A stretch of DNA of 64,000 nt from Metabacillus sp. KUDC1714 (GTDB lineage Bacteria > Bacillota > Bacilli > Bacillales > Bacillaceae): contig NZ_CP055263.1 in NCBI RefSeq assembly GCF_014217835.1, forward strand, positions 4,653,501-4,717,500, read 5' to 3'. The notes beneath the pieces were generated by a model. The model worked only from the letters and a program-made list of their open reading frames with translations. It was not told the origin of the DNA and made no database searches. The number at the start of each line of letters is the position of its first letter. Within the stretch, counting starts at the first letter, position 1. Of this stretch, positions 18,423 through 27,262 are shown piece by piece. A program made the position numbers and the translations under genes.

Positions 18423-19154
18423 TTACTTTACTGCTGAGATAATTAAAAACATAGGTCTTCGGAGTTCGTCTTTCATTCCAGGAACACTGTTTACCATTTC
18501 TTCTGAAGGAATTGGTTCCTTAACTGCACTGATGCTAAAACCAGCTTCAATTAAGTCATTTATATAAGTTGAGAACGTTCGATGATATTTAATAACGTTC
18601 TCAGTTAGGAATGTTGTTTCACGAATTCCTTCTGATTGATAATTATCAACAGCCCAGTGCAGACGGTTCCCTTTGTTATCATAATACCAATCTTGTTCAT
18701 TTCGTGAAGTGAAAATTGGATGTTCAACTGAAAAAATAAAAGAACCTCCAGGCATTAAACAATCATATACCTTTTGGGAGATTGTTTTAAAAGACTTAAT
18801 ATAGTGAAAAGCCAATGAACTGATAACTACATCAAATTGAGAATCAGAAAAATTAATATCCTCAATTGGCATTTTAATATAAGAAATTAAAGGGTCATCA
18901 GTTTTTTCGCGTGCCTTTTGAAGCATTTTTTCAGAGATATCTATCCCGATTACAGATCTTGCATGTTGCTCACGTGCATATCGGCAGTGCCAACCGAAGC
19001 CACATCCCAAATCAAGTACACTTTTATTTCGCAGTTCAGGAATAAGTGCTTTTAATATGTGCCATTCTCCTGCACCTTCAAGTCCGTTAACTGAACGTGG
19101 CATTTTTTCATACTCTGAAAAGAAATTCAAATCATCATATTTATTTTGTTTCAT
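18423..19154 (-). CDS. class I SAM-dependent methyltransferase
   Basis: 243 residues. Motif I VLDLGCGFGWHCRYA, motif II with GIDISEKML, the post-I acidic segment IEDINFSDSQFDVVIS and post motif CLMPGGSFIFSVEHPIF are the UbiE/Methyltransf_11 pattern. The C-terminal half (YHRTFSTYINDLIEAGF) is typical of small-molecule methyltransferases. The substrate is not evident. AGGAGATGG lies upstream of ATG. It stands alone downstream of the ABC exporter operon and has its own terminator. Confidence 0.85.
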   Translation of the reverse strand: MKQNKYDDLNFFSEYEKMPRSVNGLEGAGEWHILKALIPELRNKSVLDLGCGFGWHCRYAREQHARSVIGIDISEKMLQKAREKTDDPLISYIKMPIEDINFSDSQFDVVISSLAFHYIKSFKTISQKVYDCLMPGGSFIFSVEHPIFTSRNEQDWYYDNKGNRLHWAVDNYQSEGIRETTFLTENVIKYHRTFSTYINDLIEAGFSISAVKEPIPSEEMVNSVPGMKDELRRPMFLIISAVK

Positions 19155-19393
19155 AATATATCCATCTCCTATAAATTAAGATAGCCTCCTAAAATCTTTA
19201 CACCCTCATTGAGTATGCTTTTGACATTATGAAGTTAAATTGTTACATATAAACTTAACCACTTTAATATGTATCTCTTTACTATTCAAACAAGAGACAA
19301 TCGTTTCCTGCTTGAAAAATTATCAATTTCTGAACCCAATTTGATTTTTTTCGACTCATTTCCCACCCTGCTTCTTTCCGATTAAAGAGAAAT

Positions 19394-19430
19394 AGCCCCT
19401 CATTCAAAGAAATTATTTGAATGAGGGGCT
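19394..19430. terminator. terminator of the ABC exporter operon
   Basis: A 15-bp perfect stem AGCCCCTCATTCAAA and complement (19394-19408, 19416-19430), T-rich on both sides. Confidence 0.85.
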
Positions 19431-19445
19431 TTTACCATTAAGCAT

Positions 19446-21050
19446 TTACCCAGTAATATCACGTTTTCTATATCCAATAAACCCAATAATCATTAAGACG
19501 ATGGCAATACAGGTTAATAGGGTCACCTTTAATACGTTCATCTCTTCTACTGGAAGTTGAGGGATTTGGCCAAATGGTGATAGATTTCCCATCCAGTCAG
19601 GAAATTGTAGCAATCTGCCTAAGTAAACCACAAGGAATGAATATCCTAAATACAGCCAGATAAATCCTGTGAATTGTGGGAATAATCCAATAAGCAGTAC
19701 GGCCATACCAATCATCAACCACATAGCTGGTAAATAAACCATGGCTGCTTCAAACATGATATTAAAGGAAATAGGTTCTTCCATCACAGAGGCTGCAGCT
19801 GACCACAAGCCAACTAACGCAAGAAATAACATGACTAACCCAAAGACCATCGAAAGGAAAAGATAGCTCCCAATTACTTTTGAACGTGATACCGCACGAG
19901 AAAGTAAATGTTCGATCCGGCTCTTTTTCTCCTCCGCTTTTAGCTTTAATATAAACATTAACGCAGGTATCGTACAGATCATCGAAATGACGGACATTAG
20001 CATCGATAAAAATTGTTCAGTTAAAGTTAACCCATTTTCAGGTGTTAATAAATTCGTCAGCATTTCATTATTAGAAAAAAATGATTCTAAATCACCAAAA
20101 ACTGATCCATAGGATGCTCCTAATACATACATCCCGATGGCCCAAGAAATGATCCCAGTTCTTTGAAGTCTAAAAGCAAGACCAAACGGACTTTGCAAAA
20201 AACGTGATGCATGTTTTCGGCCTGGCTTTGCTGGCAAAAAGCCTGAATCTAAATCTCGGATCGTATTTAAATAGAGGGCAACACATACTAGAACAAACGA
20301 AGCTCCAACTGTTAAAATAATTGGCCACCACAGGTTATTCACATATACTTCGGTCCCTAAAATCCACCCAAGTGGCGAAAACCAAGACAGGATTTCGTTA
20401 CTTACATCCCCTATTGCTCTTAGGAGATAAGCTGCCATTAGTACAGTAAATGACAGGCCTATTGTACCACGAGCATTTTCTGATAGTTGGGCAAATAAAA
20501 GAGTGACGGCAGTGAAGAAAATCCCTGTTGCTCCTAAAGCGGACCCATAAAGCAGTGAGCCTTCTAAATCCATGCTTTCAATTTGCAGGCTATATAAGCC
20601 AAAACCAATGAATAACGCTAAAAGAACATTTATGCAAAACAAAACAAGTACTGTAGCACTTGCATTAGATAGTTTTCCTACTGGAAGTGATCGAATTAGT
20701 TCAATTCTCCCCTCCTCTTCATCTGCCCTTGTGTGACGAGCAACAAGCAGAATGCTCATAATCGCTACAACTATTGCTGTAAAAAGCAGCATTTGATGGG
20801 CCATCATTGGTCCAGCCGTATAGTCATCAAGGCCATAACCTGGCCCAACCATTGCTGTCATCGCAGGATTTCTCATCGTCTCAGCAATCGCCTGTCTTTC
20901 TTGTGCAGATTTATATAAATCTGTAAATGCTGAGGCAGTAATGATCGTAAGGAATGATAAAGCAAGCAACCAAATCGGGATCCGTAATCGATCGCGTCGA
21001 AGAATGAACCAGACCATTCTTCCGGTTTGACTGTATAGTTGTTTCCACAT
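19446..21050 (-). CDS. ABC-2 type exporter permease
   Basis: 534 residues, two halves of about six membrane segments each, with the cytoplasmic turn RHTRADEEEGRIELIRSLPV in the first half and the matching LKAEEKKSRIEHLLSRAVSR in the second. These paired ExxxxRxExL-type turns mark the exporter-quality permease family seen in tetronasin and other drug exporters. ATG overlaps the ATPase stop by one base (TAATG), so the two are translationally coupled. It probably exports an antibiotic or lipid-like substrate, not specified by sequence; the divergent TetR gene is the likely regulator. Confidence 0.88.
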   Translation of the reverse strand: MWKQLYSQTGRMVWFILRRDRLRIPIWLLALSFLTIITASAFTDLYKSAQERQAIAETMRNPAMTAMVGPGYGLDDYTAGPMMAHQMLLFTAIVVAIMSILLVARHTRADEEEGRIELIRSLPVGKLSNASATVLVLFCINVLLALFIGFGLYSLQIESMDLEGSLLYGSALGATGIFFTAVTLLFAQLSENARGTIGLSFTVLMAAYLLRAIGDVSNEILSWFSPLGWILGTEVYVNNLWWPIILTVGASFVLVCVALYLNTIRDLDSGFLPAKPGRKHASRFLQSPFGLAFRLQRTGIISWAIGMYVLGASYGSVFGDLESFFSNNEMLTNLLTPENGLTLTEQFLSMLMSVISMICTIPALMFILKLKAEEKKSRIEHLLSRAVSRSKVIGSYLFLSMVFGLVMLFLALVGLWSAAASVMEEPISFNIMFEAAMVYLPAMWLMIGMAVLLIGLFPQFTGFIWLYLGYSFLVVYLGRLLQFPDWMGNLSPFGQIPQLPVEEMNVLKVTLLTCIAIVLMIIGFIGYRKRDITG

Positions 21051-21964
21051 TAAGATTCACCTCCACCTATATTGGAAATTGAATCTGTACCTTGGTAATG
21101 GCGCATAAATAAATCTTCCAAAGTAGGTGGTGAGCTCTCAAGTTTCACTAGGCCAAACTGACTAATATACTGCATAACCGCGTCAAGCTCATTTGAATCT
21201 ACTTGAAAGGAAAGTCCATGATCGACCTTTTCAATATCGTGAACCCCTTTTAGATCAGCTAAAGAGGTAATCGGTCTCTTCGTATCAACAAGAAGATTTG
21301 TTCTTGTTAAGTGTCGAAGCTCATGTAAGGTACCTGTTTCAATGATTTTCCCCTGGCGAATGATTCCAACCGTATCACATAATCTCTCAACTTCTGATAA
21401 AATATGGCTGGAAAGCAGTACACTTTTTCCTGCTGATTTTGCATCCATGACACAATCTTGAAATACTTTTTCCATTAAGGGATCAAGACCTGATGTTGGC
21501 TCATCTAAAATATACAGGTCGGCATCAGAAGAAAAGGCAGCAATTAAGGCAACCTTTTGGCGATTACCCTTTGAATAGCTTCGACACTTTTTTGATGGAT
21601 CTAGATTGAATTTTTCAATCAATTCCTCACGGCGGCTTTTGTTGGTCGTCCCACGCAATGTCATAAAAAGATCAATCACTTCCCCGCCTGTTAAGTTCGG
21701 CCATAGATTCACATCGCCAGGTACATAAGCAATCCGCTTATGAATGTCAACCGCATCCTTCCAAGCGTCCTTGCCAAAAATCGTTGCTTCTCCTTCTGAT
21801 GCTTGCAAAATTCCTAATAAAATTCGAATCGTTGTTGACTTTCCCGCCCCATTCGGACCAATAAAACCATAGACTTCACCACGATTCACTTCCATATTTA
21901 CTCCGTTTAATGCAGTGAACTTTCCAAATTTCTTCGTCAAATTCGTTGTTTTCAGTATCGACAT
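21050..21964 (-). CDS. ABC exporter ATP-binding protein
   Basis: 304 residues. Walker A GPNGAGKST, Q-loop, signature YSKGNRQKV (an SGGQ variant), Walker B LYILDEPTSGLDP and the H-loop in LLSSHILSE are complete. The C-terminal 80 residues (TKRPITSLADLKGVHDIEKV onward) form the accessory domain usual in CcmA-like drug-export ATPases. Start is ATG 21962-21964 after GGGGAGG; the longer start upstream precedes that site. It powers the permease directly downstream. Confidence 0.92.
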   Translation of the reverse strand: MSILKTTNLTKKFGKFTALNGVNMEVNRGEVYGFIGPNGAGKSTTIRILLGILQASEGEATIFGKDAWKDAVDIHKRIAYVPGDVNLWPNLTGGEVIDLFMTLRGTTNKSRREELIEKFNLDPSKKCRSYSKGNRQKVALIAAFSSDADLYILDEPTSGLDPLMEKVFQDCVMDAKSAGKSVLLSSHILSEVERLCDTVGIIRQGKIIETGTLHELRHLTRTNLLVDTKRPITSLADLKGVHDIEKVDHGLSFQVDSNELDAVMQYISQFGLVKLESSPPTLEDLFMRHYQGTDSISNIGGGES

Positions 21965-22051
21965 GTCAGATCCTCCCCAAAGTATCCTCATTGCTATTCC
22001 GTTACCATTTCATTTACAATTCAATAAGTTATGAAATATTTAAACTTATAT

Positions 22052-22105
22052 AGTTCATAATATATAAAAAATATCTTGTTGACAATATTTTATGAACTAT
22101 TTCAT
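22052..22105. promoter_or_regulatory. divergent promoter region with TetR operator candidates
   Basis: For the ABC operon, TTGTCA (22080-22085), 17 bases, TATTAT (22057-22062) on the minus strand. A dyad ATGAACTATTTCAT (22092-22105, ATGAA-N4-TTCAT) lies beside the -35, and a second half-site AGTTCAT (22052-22058) overlaps the -10. These fit autorepression by the adjacent TetR protein. Confidence 0.5.
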
Positions 22106-22152
22106 TTGTTTTATTACATAAATTTCATTAAACTAAAAATGAGGTGAACGAA

Positions 22153-22737
22153 ATGGACGGCTTCCAAAGGCGTAGAGAACAAAAGAAACGGAATATCCTA
22201 GAGGCGGCATTAACTTTATTTATGGAGTATGGAATTCAAAAGGTTTCGATTTCAGAAATAGCGAAAAAAGCAAATGTCTCGCAAGTAACAATCTATAATT
22301 ATTTTGAAAGTAAGCATCAGTTAATTCATGATGTGTTCATTTATTATATTGAAAAATCATACACTCATTTTGAAAAAATTGTTATTGCTGACATACCTTT
22401 TCCAGAAAAGATAAAACAGTTTATTTTTTCGAAAAAAGAAACAGCCAAACAAATTCATGAAGAGCTTTATCAGCATTTGATGAAGGAATATGCACAGGAA
22501 GGTAATTATATCGAAAGTTTATATGCCCAAAAGGTCATACCTCTCTTTACTCACCTATTAAATGAAGGAAAGGAACAGGGGTTTGTTGATCCAAATTTAT
22601 CAAATGAAGCAATATTATTTTATGTAAAGATGATGAGTGATTATATCCAAAGAGAAGAGGTCTATCAGAGCATATTACCGATGACGGAGGATATTACGAA
22701 TATTTTATTTTATGGGATTGTTGGTAAAAAGGACTAA
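22153..22737 (+). CDS. TetR family regulator
   Basis: 194 residues from the ATG six bases after GAGGTG (the GTG nine bases upstream overlaps the ribosome binding site). The N-terminal helix-turn-helix is clear: RNILEAALTLFMEYGIQKVS, ISEIAKKANVSQVTIYNYFE and SKHQLIHDVF. The rest is a helical ligand domain. Divergent from the ABC exporter, it probably represses that operon until bound by the exported compound or a related one. A terminator follows at 22757-22786. Confidence 0.87.
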   Translation: MDGFQRRREQKKRNILEAALTLFMEYGIQKVSISEIAKKANVSQVTIYNYFESKHQLIHDVFIYYIEKSYTHFEKIVIADIPFPEKIKQFIFSKKETAKQIHEELYQHLMKEYAQEGNYIESLYAQKVIPLFTHLLNEGKEQGFVDPNLSNEAILFYVKMMSDYIQREEVYQSILPMTEDITNILFYGIVGKKD

Positions 22738-22756
22738 TTAGATTGCCGAAAATACA

Positions 22757-22786
22757 TTTCCTCAACGCTTGCTTTCGTTGAGGAAA
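22757..22786 (+). terminator. TetR gene terminator
   Basis: TTTCCTCAACG (22757-22767) pairs with CGTTGAGGAAA (22776-22786); a short CCTTTT follows. Confidence 0.65.
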
Positions 22787-22837
22787 CCTTTTCAGCAATC
22801 CTTTGAATACTGCCCAATTTAAAAAAGGTTTTTAAAT

Positions 22838-23587
22838 TTATTTTCCTTCCATCGTTTCTTCTGTTTTCTCCTTAGATAAAAACCAACCACCTATAGCGAT
22901 CAGAAGCATAACTGACCAAAAGATTGACTTCCAAATGACTCCTTCTACAAAATCATGAGAAATAATGTGTACTGATGGATGTGCAAGAGTATGCATTAAT
23001 AACTTAACCCCAACCCAACCAACTAATAACATAGCTGCTTTCTCGAGACTAGGGCGTTTTGTTAATAGCTTAACAAAGACTCCTGCTGCAAAGCGAATAA
23101 CAATTAATCCAGCGATTGCACCGATTATAATAACAATAAATTTAGCGCCATCCATACCGCCAATTTCACGCATAGGTGTATCAGGTAAGTCAACCACAAG
23201 AGCTACTGCTGCTAAAATAGAATCAACAGCAAATGCGATATCTGCTAATGCAATTTGCGCCACAGTCATACCATAGCTTTTCACTTTTTTCTCTTTTTCA
23301 TCGTTGTGCTTCTTTAGTAGATGTTTTAAAGAGATGAAAATTAAATAAGCTGCCCCAATTGCTTGAACTTGCCAAACGTGGAAAAGGTACGAAATGATAA
23401 AAATAGCACCAATTCTAAAGATAAAGGCTAATAACAAACCTATATTAATTGCTTTTTTCTGCTGTTCTTCAGGTAAATGCTTTGCCATTATAGCTAAAAC
23501 TAAAGCATTATCAGCAGATAATAAGCCTTCTAAAAGAATCAGGATAATTAAAACCCAGCCATACTCTAATAATAAAGTTAGTTCCAT
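22838..23587 (-). CDS. TerC family membrane protein
   Basis: 249 residues with about seven membrane segments and the signature acidic sites SADNALVLAIMAKHL near the start and ADIAFAVDSILA in the middle, where TerC proteins bind metal. Bacillus relatives (YceF and YkoY) are Mn exporters that help load manganese into secreted enzymes; that role is inferred for this one. A cytoplasmic loop with HNDEKEKKVK separates the halves. ATG follows AGGAGGG. No Mn riboswitch of the yybP-ykoY class is seen upstream. Monocistronic. Confidence 0.85.
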   Translation of the reverse strand: MELTLLLEYGWVLIILILLEGLLSADNALVLAIMAKHLPEEQQKKAINIGLLLAFIFRIGAIFIISYLFHVWQVQAIGAAYLIFISLKHLLKKHNDEKEKKVKSYGMTVAQIALADIAFAVDSILAAVALVVDLPDTPMREIGGMDGAKFIVIIIGAIAGLIVIRFAAGVFVKLLTKRPSLEKAAMLLVGWVGVKLLMHTLAHPSVHIISHDFVEGVIWKSIFWSVMLLIAIGGWFLSKEKTEETMEGK

Positions 23588-24075
23588 GATACCCTCCTAA
23601 AAATATTGAAAAACACTTACCTTTAAAGATAAAAGTAAATCATTTGTTGTACTTTAAGTGGAATTTCTTTCTCCGATATTGTCCCATTATAGTCAATTCA
23701 TTATTCAATCCAAGCACCGTATGGTTAGTTAGTTTGCATTGTTGTCTATTACGAATTGATTCTTTAATAATATGTACAGTAATGATAAATACTACTTTAT
23801 ATAAGTTTAACAGCGAGCTATAATTGGTAAGTTTTATATACTCCTCCTTTTCTAACTAGTAATAAAACGAAAAGCTCAACATTACAACCAATTTCTTTAG
23901 TATGTAATAATGATTTTATCCATTTACTTACTTTTGTCGATCAGGGTTACGATGCTCTATTTAAAGAATCTCACACGATTTCCAATTGCACAATTATTAT
24001 TTTCCATCTTTTTATATCAATTGAATAATTTTACAAAAACAAAGCATTCTAATATGTGTTTAGGAGGTGAAATAA
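23588..24075. other. intergenic region between TerC and the small hydrophilic protein
   Basis: 488 AT-rich bases, divergent. A plus-strand frame at 23910-24095 overlaps the next gene and looks like chance. No riboswitch or repeat recognised. Confidence 0.4.
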
Positions 24076-24240
24076 TTGTCAAATCAAACCAATGATAATA
24101 AGCAGAGTAAGAATAAGGCACAAAGTAATAATCAAGGGTCTGAATATCACAGAGAGCATGCTGGTAAAGTTGAGGGGTATGGAGAACCGTATCCTGATGC
24201 TAACAGTTTAAATAATATGACTGATACAAAAGATCAATAA
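24076..24240 (+). CDS. small Asn/Gln-rich hydrophilic protein (54 residues)
   Basis: Starts at TTG 24076 five bases after a perfect AGGAGGTGA: MSNQTNDNKQSKNKAQSNNQ, then a GYGEPYPDANSLNN segment. It is highly polar, with no membrane segment or cysteine, the look of minor small spore or stress proteins in Bacillus. The family is not recognised. A terminator follows closely. Confidence 0.6.
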   Translation: MSNQTNDNKQSKNKAQSNNQGSEYHREHAGKVEGYGEPYPDANSLNNMTDTKDQ

Positions 24241-24249
24241 ATAGTAAAT

Positions 24250-24306
24250 AACCCTTCCCCTCCTTATCAAGCTTGCTGTTTGATTGAAGAAGGGGTTTCC
24301 TTCTTA
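24250..24306 (+). terminator. terminator after the small hydrophilic protein
   Basis: AACCC with CTTC/GAAGGGGTT pairing across a loop, then TTCCTTCTTATT. Confidence 0.55.
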
Positions 24307-24466
24307 TTACCCCAATTTGAATTTTTAATAACATTCCTCAAGTATTCAAATCCTTTTTGCACAATCGGTTTCTTTTGATTTCGAATGATATATTCACCCT
24401 AAACTCTAGTAAATAAAATAATAAGTTATAAAAATTTGTACAAAAAACTCAATCACTTAGCAAATC

Positions 24467-24870
24467 TATGAATATATTACTAGTTTAAAAGAAATTATCG
24501 TTGAAGAAGCATTTCAGTATGATGAAAATATTTCAGTTCATTATGTCGTTAACAAGCAGGGAGAAGTCAATATTCTAGGTAAATCAGCAGCACAAATTGT
24601 TTATAATGATTGCTGCTTCCGAGGTAGCTGGATCACCGTTGATATAGATGACAAGATCGCTGAGATTGTGGAAACTGAATGAGGTAATGAAGAAAGTTGC
24701 GAAAAAAGGATACGTTGGAGTTGTTGGGTTTGATGTACTTATTCGCCGTGAAGACTATAAAATACCAGTCTCGATCCTTTTATATTTACCGAGACTGGTC
24801 CAAAGTAATGCTAATGAGGATAAAATGAATCCTATTATTCAATTTAAATTTATAAGGTGTCCCGAAGGTT
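24467..24870 (+). pseudogene. decayed ATP-grasp family gene fragment
   Basis: One frame reads NISVHYVVNKQGEVNILGKS ... GSWITVDIDDKIAEIVETE then stop at 24680-24682. The next frame continues NEVMKKVAKKGYVGVVGFDV with LIRREDYKI and ends near PRLVQSNANE. Together these look like consecutive ATP-grasp segments (central strand, VGVVGFDVL and a degenerate NPR motif) split by a frameshift near 24680. No start codon or 5' half is present. Family call is by pattern only. An inverted repeat, CCAGTCTCG at 24765 and its complement at 24790, lies in the damaged end. Confidence 0.5.
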
Positions 24871-24914
24871 AAAATACGAGATAAAGATGAATAGGACTCT
24901 TCTAGAAATAATCG

Positions 24915-25346
24915 TTATTTAGCTAATCCTGATCTCAAATTATTAACACCAAATTCTAGATATGCCTTTAAACAAGTCAGCATAAACACCCAACCTTCTT
25001 TATTGTCTATCATTTTATTGATTAATTCAGGGTCATTTTCTTGAAAGCCTTCTTCGATAATTTCAATAATTGTACCTGAATTCGTCTCTTTTAGCGAAAT
25101 TGTAACAACGTGCTCTTCCTCTGCTTCGCCCCACTTGAATACGATTTTTTTATTTTGCTCAACTTCCATCACATTAATTTGCGCTACTGCTTGATAAATA
25201 TCATATTTCAATATAATCGTCTTGCCTGATTCCCATCTTTCTGAACTTGATGAGAACCAAAAATTCCCGATTTTAGTAGGGTCTACAAAGGCTTCAAATA
25301 CTTCATTAGCTGGCTTAAAGATATTAAATTTCGTAAGGTTGTTCAT
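24915..25346 (-). CDS. SRPBCC (AHSA1-type) domain protein
   Basis: 143 residues forming one START-like fold. Landmarks are ANEVFEAFVDPTKIGNFWFS, FKWGEAEEEHVVTISLKE and the C-terminal helix GWVFMLTCLKAYLEFG, typical of the AHSA1/activator-of-Hsp90 homology group in bacteria, which binds hydrophobic ligands. No catalytic assignment is possible. It lies downstream of the MerR-SRPBCC pair in the same orientation, 90 bases from the next gene, and may be part of the same module. Confidence 0.8.
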   Translation of the reverse strand: MNNLTKFNIFKPANEVFEAFVDPTKIGNFWFSSSSERWESGKTIILKYDIYQAVAQINVMEVEQNKKIVFKWGEAEEEHVVTISLKETNSGTIIEIIEEGFQENDPELINKMIDNKEGWVFMLTCLKAYLEFGVNNLRSGLAK

Positions 25347-25436
25347 AACATTAGATCCACTCTCTTTCTAGTAGTTAATAGATGATTGATTGTCCTCACT
25401 AGTTTAGTCATAAGTAATTATGCGACGCACATGACT

Positions 25437-25889
25437 TTACACCAGATGTGCTTCCTGATCAACCTTTTGCAAAAACTCTTTCACTACAATATTATTGCTT
25501 TTCTCACTGCCCAGCTTTAACATAGCTCTTCCTACAAAGTTGACCCCTTTGTTTTGCCCCTCATAAATAAGTTTTGTGTGAGTCTCATCAATTTTAAGTA
25601 GTGTAAAGCTAAATGTAATCTCGAAGGCCTTTCCTAAAATAAAGCTAATTTTCTTCAGCTTTTTATCTTCAAGATCCTCGTACGCTAAGGTATCCACAAT
25701 GTAAGTCTCTACCCTTTTTCCTTCACGGTATTTCTGCTGATGCTTTGCCCCCACTTCGTTTTCCTTTTTATCAATTAAGATGTGCTCCTCCACTTTAGGC
25801 ATGATTTTCTTGATGTTTTTATCGAGAAATAAACTCCATACCTTTTCAATATTCTTTTCTATCACGATTTCTTCCTTCCAATGAATCAC
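25437..25889 (-). CDS. SRPBCC family protein, coupled to MerR
   Basis: 150 residues from GTG (25887-25889), which overlaps the MerR stop (GTGA), so translation is coupled. The start IHWKEEIVIEKNIEKVWSLF and LEDKKLKKISFILG, FEITFSFTLL then KLIYEGQNKG are a polyketide-cyclase/SRPBCC pattern. The longer frame extends back into the MerR gene and is not used. Probably binds or modifies a hydrophobic small molecule connected with the MerR regulator's signal; this is an inference. Confidence 0.75.
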   Translation of the reverse strand: MIHWKEEIVIEKNIEKVWSLFLDKNIKKIMPKVEEHILIDKKENEVGAKHQQKYREGKRVETYIVDTLAYEDLEDKKLKKISFILGKAFEITFSFTLLKIDETHTKLIYEGQNKGVNFVGRAMLKLGSEKSNNIVVKEFLQKVDQEAHLV

Positions 25890-26230
25890 TCGTCTTCCTC
25901 CATCCCAGATGCAAGAAAACAATCAATCTCTTCAACTTTAAGAGTAAGGTTTTCGATTTGCATTTTTATTTTCTCTCTCTTTTGTAGCAACAAAGCCTCT
26001 AAATTTGCAAATGACTCATCATTCATGACAGAAATCATTTCCTGTATCGTAAAGCCAAACCTTCTCAGCTTTACTAAAAGAATCGCCAAAAAATAGCTTC
26101 CATCATCGTAATATCGATAGTTATTATCTGGATCTATGTAAGCAGGTTCGAGCAATTTCACCTCAGCATAATAACGCAATGTTTCTTTACTTAATCCAGT
26201 CATCTCAGCAAATTCACTAATCTTGTACAT
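25886..26230 (-). CDS. MerR family transcription regulator
   Basis: 114 residues from ATG 26228-26230 after GGGAGGGAAAGG. N-terminal winged helix-turn-helix MYKISEFAEMTGLSKETLRY, the second wing NNYRYYDDGSYFLAIL, then a coiled-coil dimerisation helix (LLLQKREKIKMQIENL). There is no room for a separate ligand domain, as in small MerR proteins that sense drugs or metals. A MerR-type promoter with a 20-base spacer lies upstream, predicting autoregulation and activation of the operon. Confidence 0.85.
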   Translation of the reverse strand: MYKISEFAEMTGLSKETLRYYAEVKLLEPAYIDPDNNYRYYDDGSYFLAILLVKLRRFGFTIQEMISVMNDESFANLEALLLQKREKIKMQIENLTLKVEEIDCFLASGMEEDE

Positions 26231-26248
26231 CCTTTCCCTCCCACCTAT

Positions 26249-26280
26249 ATGATAAACTGTGGGGTGCACTACAGGGTCAA
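26249..26280 (-). promoter_or_regulatory. MerR-type promoter/operator
   Basis: TTGACC (26275-26280), a 20-base spacer and TATCAT (26249-26254) on the minus strand, with the spacer containing the dyad CTGTAGTG/CCCACAG. A 19-20 base spacer with a central dyad is the known MerR layout. The rest of 26281-26564 holds only the promoter of the next plus-strand gene. Confidence 0.65.
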
Positions 26281-26564
26281 CCTTTTTATTTTTGGCTATT
26301 TAAAAGCTCACTTTTAATAAGGAATATCAATCTACATTCGTCTTATGTATTGGGGACATAGATTAAAAAGACACCAACAATAACATCCAAATCTTTAAAA
26401 GAAATCTGCTTTTTTAGTTAACATTCTCTTCATAGCAGTATTTATTATGTTTATACTTTATTTGTATTTTGAAAAGGTTAGTTTAGAGCTAATTATAAGA
26501 TGTATAATAACGTAAGCCCTATTTCAAAATAAAGTATAGTCTTTATTTAAGGATTGATAAAAAA

Positions 26565-26855
26565 ATGATAAGTAAAAAACCAATGATGTCAATCATCGCA
26601 ATAGTTTTATCACCATTTTCTATGTTGATTTTAGGATTAATTATTCCATGGGAGCCTTTAATGGATATTCATACTTACTTTGGTGATATTTCAATGTTTT
26701 CTGCCTTATTTGGTACTATATTAGGGATACTAGCACTGATTAAAAAGGAACGGAAAGGTTTTGCTCTGTTGGGATTAATTTTGAATGGTTTTCCCTTAGT
26801 GCTTTTTATTCTACTAATGATAATGATGTTTCTTTCTTTTGTTGTAGGAATTTAA
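26565..26855 (+). CDS. small membrane protein, unknown
   Basis: 96 residues with three hydrophobic segments (about 8-28, 42-60, 68-94) and little else. An AAGGAT ribosome binding site precedes ATG. Basic residues after segment two (IKKERKG) suggest inside location. Similar to short Bacillus membrane proteins of unknown role; no family name is recognised. Confidence 0.6.
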   Translation: MISKKPMMSIIAIVLSPFSMLILGLIIPWEPLMDIHTYFGDISMFSALFGTILGILALIKKERKGFALLGLILNGFPLVLFILLMIMMFLSFVVGI

Positions 26856-26918
26856 AAAAATTGAAATTTAATATCTTGACTAAGGTCTGCATTAAAGGAA
26901 AATGGCTCCATCGTATAC

Positions 26919-26945
26919 AAAAAATTCCTCCTTGATTCAGGAGGA
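26919..26945 (-). terminator. terminator of the 46-residue gene
   Basis: CCTCCT (26927-26932) pairs with AGGAGG (26939-26944), then AATTTTTTG on the minus strand. Confidence 0.7.
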
Positions 26946-26989
26946 TAAATTCTTAAAGTACTGTTGCACGGACACCTATGGTTACCTAA

Positions 26990-27130
26990 CTATACATCTT
27001 TTTGGTTGCTTTGCTTTTGAACTGCTCCTTTATTTGAAGCATTCTGTTTCGTTTTAGATGTTTCATCAAGAGCTTGACTTACTTTACCAGTAAAATTCAT
27101 TTTATGATCTGGAATACCTTGGTTCTTCAT
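26990..27130 (-). CDS. small hydrophilic protein (46 residues)
   Basis: MKNQGIPDHKMNFTGKVSQA followed by a Lys/Thr/Gln/Asn-rich tail. GGGAGGG eight bases before ATG and a terminator after it support a true gene. Composition, without cysteines or hydrophobic segments, recalls minor small spore proteins, but no named family is recognised. Confidence 0.65.
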   Translation of the reverse strand: MKNQGIPDHKMNFTGKVSQALDETSKTKQNASNKGAVQKQSNQKDV

Positions 27131-27262
27131 TCATAAATCCCTCCCTTACTCAAGTTATTATCCTCGTCCTTTTTATGATACATACATTATTTGAGATAAA
27201 ATTGGAGTAGGGTTGGTGTGTTGTTTACTTGTCTTGATTAGAATTACATGTCGCGTAAATCA

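Noticed and set aside
23588..23900. Mn-sensing yybP-ykoY riboswitch before the TerC gene
   Set aside because: Searched because some TerC genes carry it; none of the conserved blocks is present.
23910..24095. 61-codon plus-strand frame before the small hydrophilic gene
   Set aside because: It overlaps the AGGAGGTGA and start of the gene at 24076, and has no ribosome binding site.
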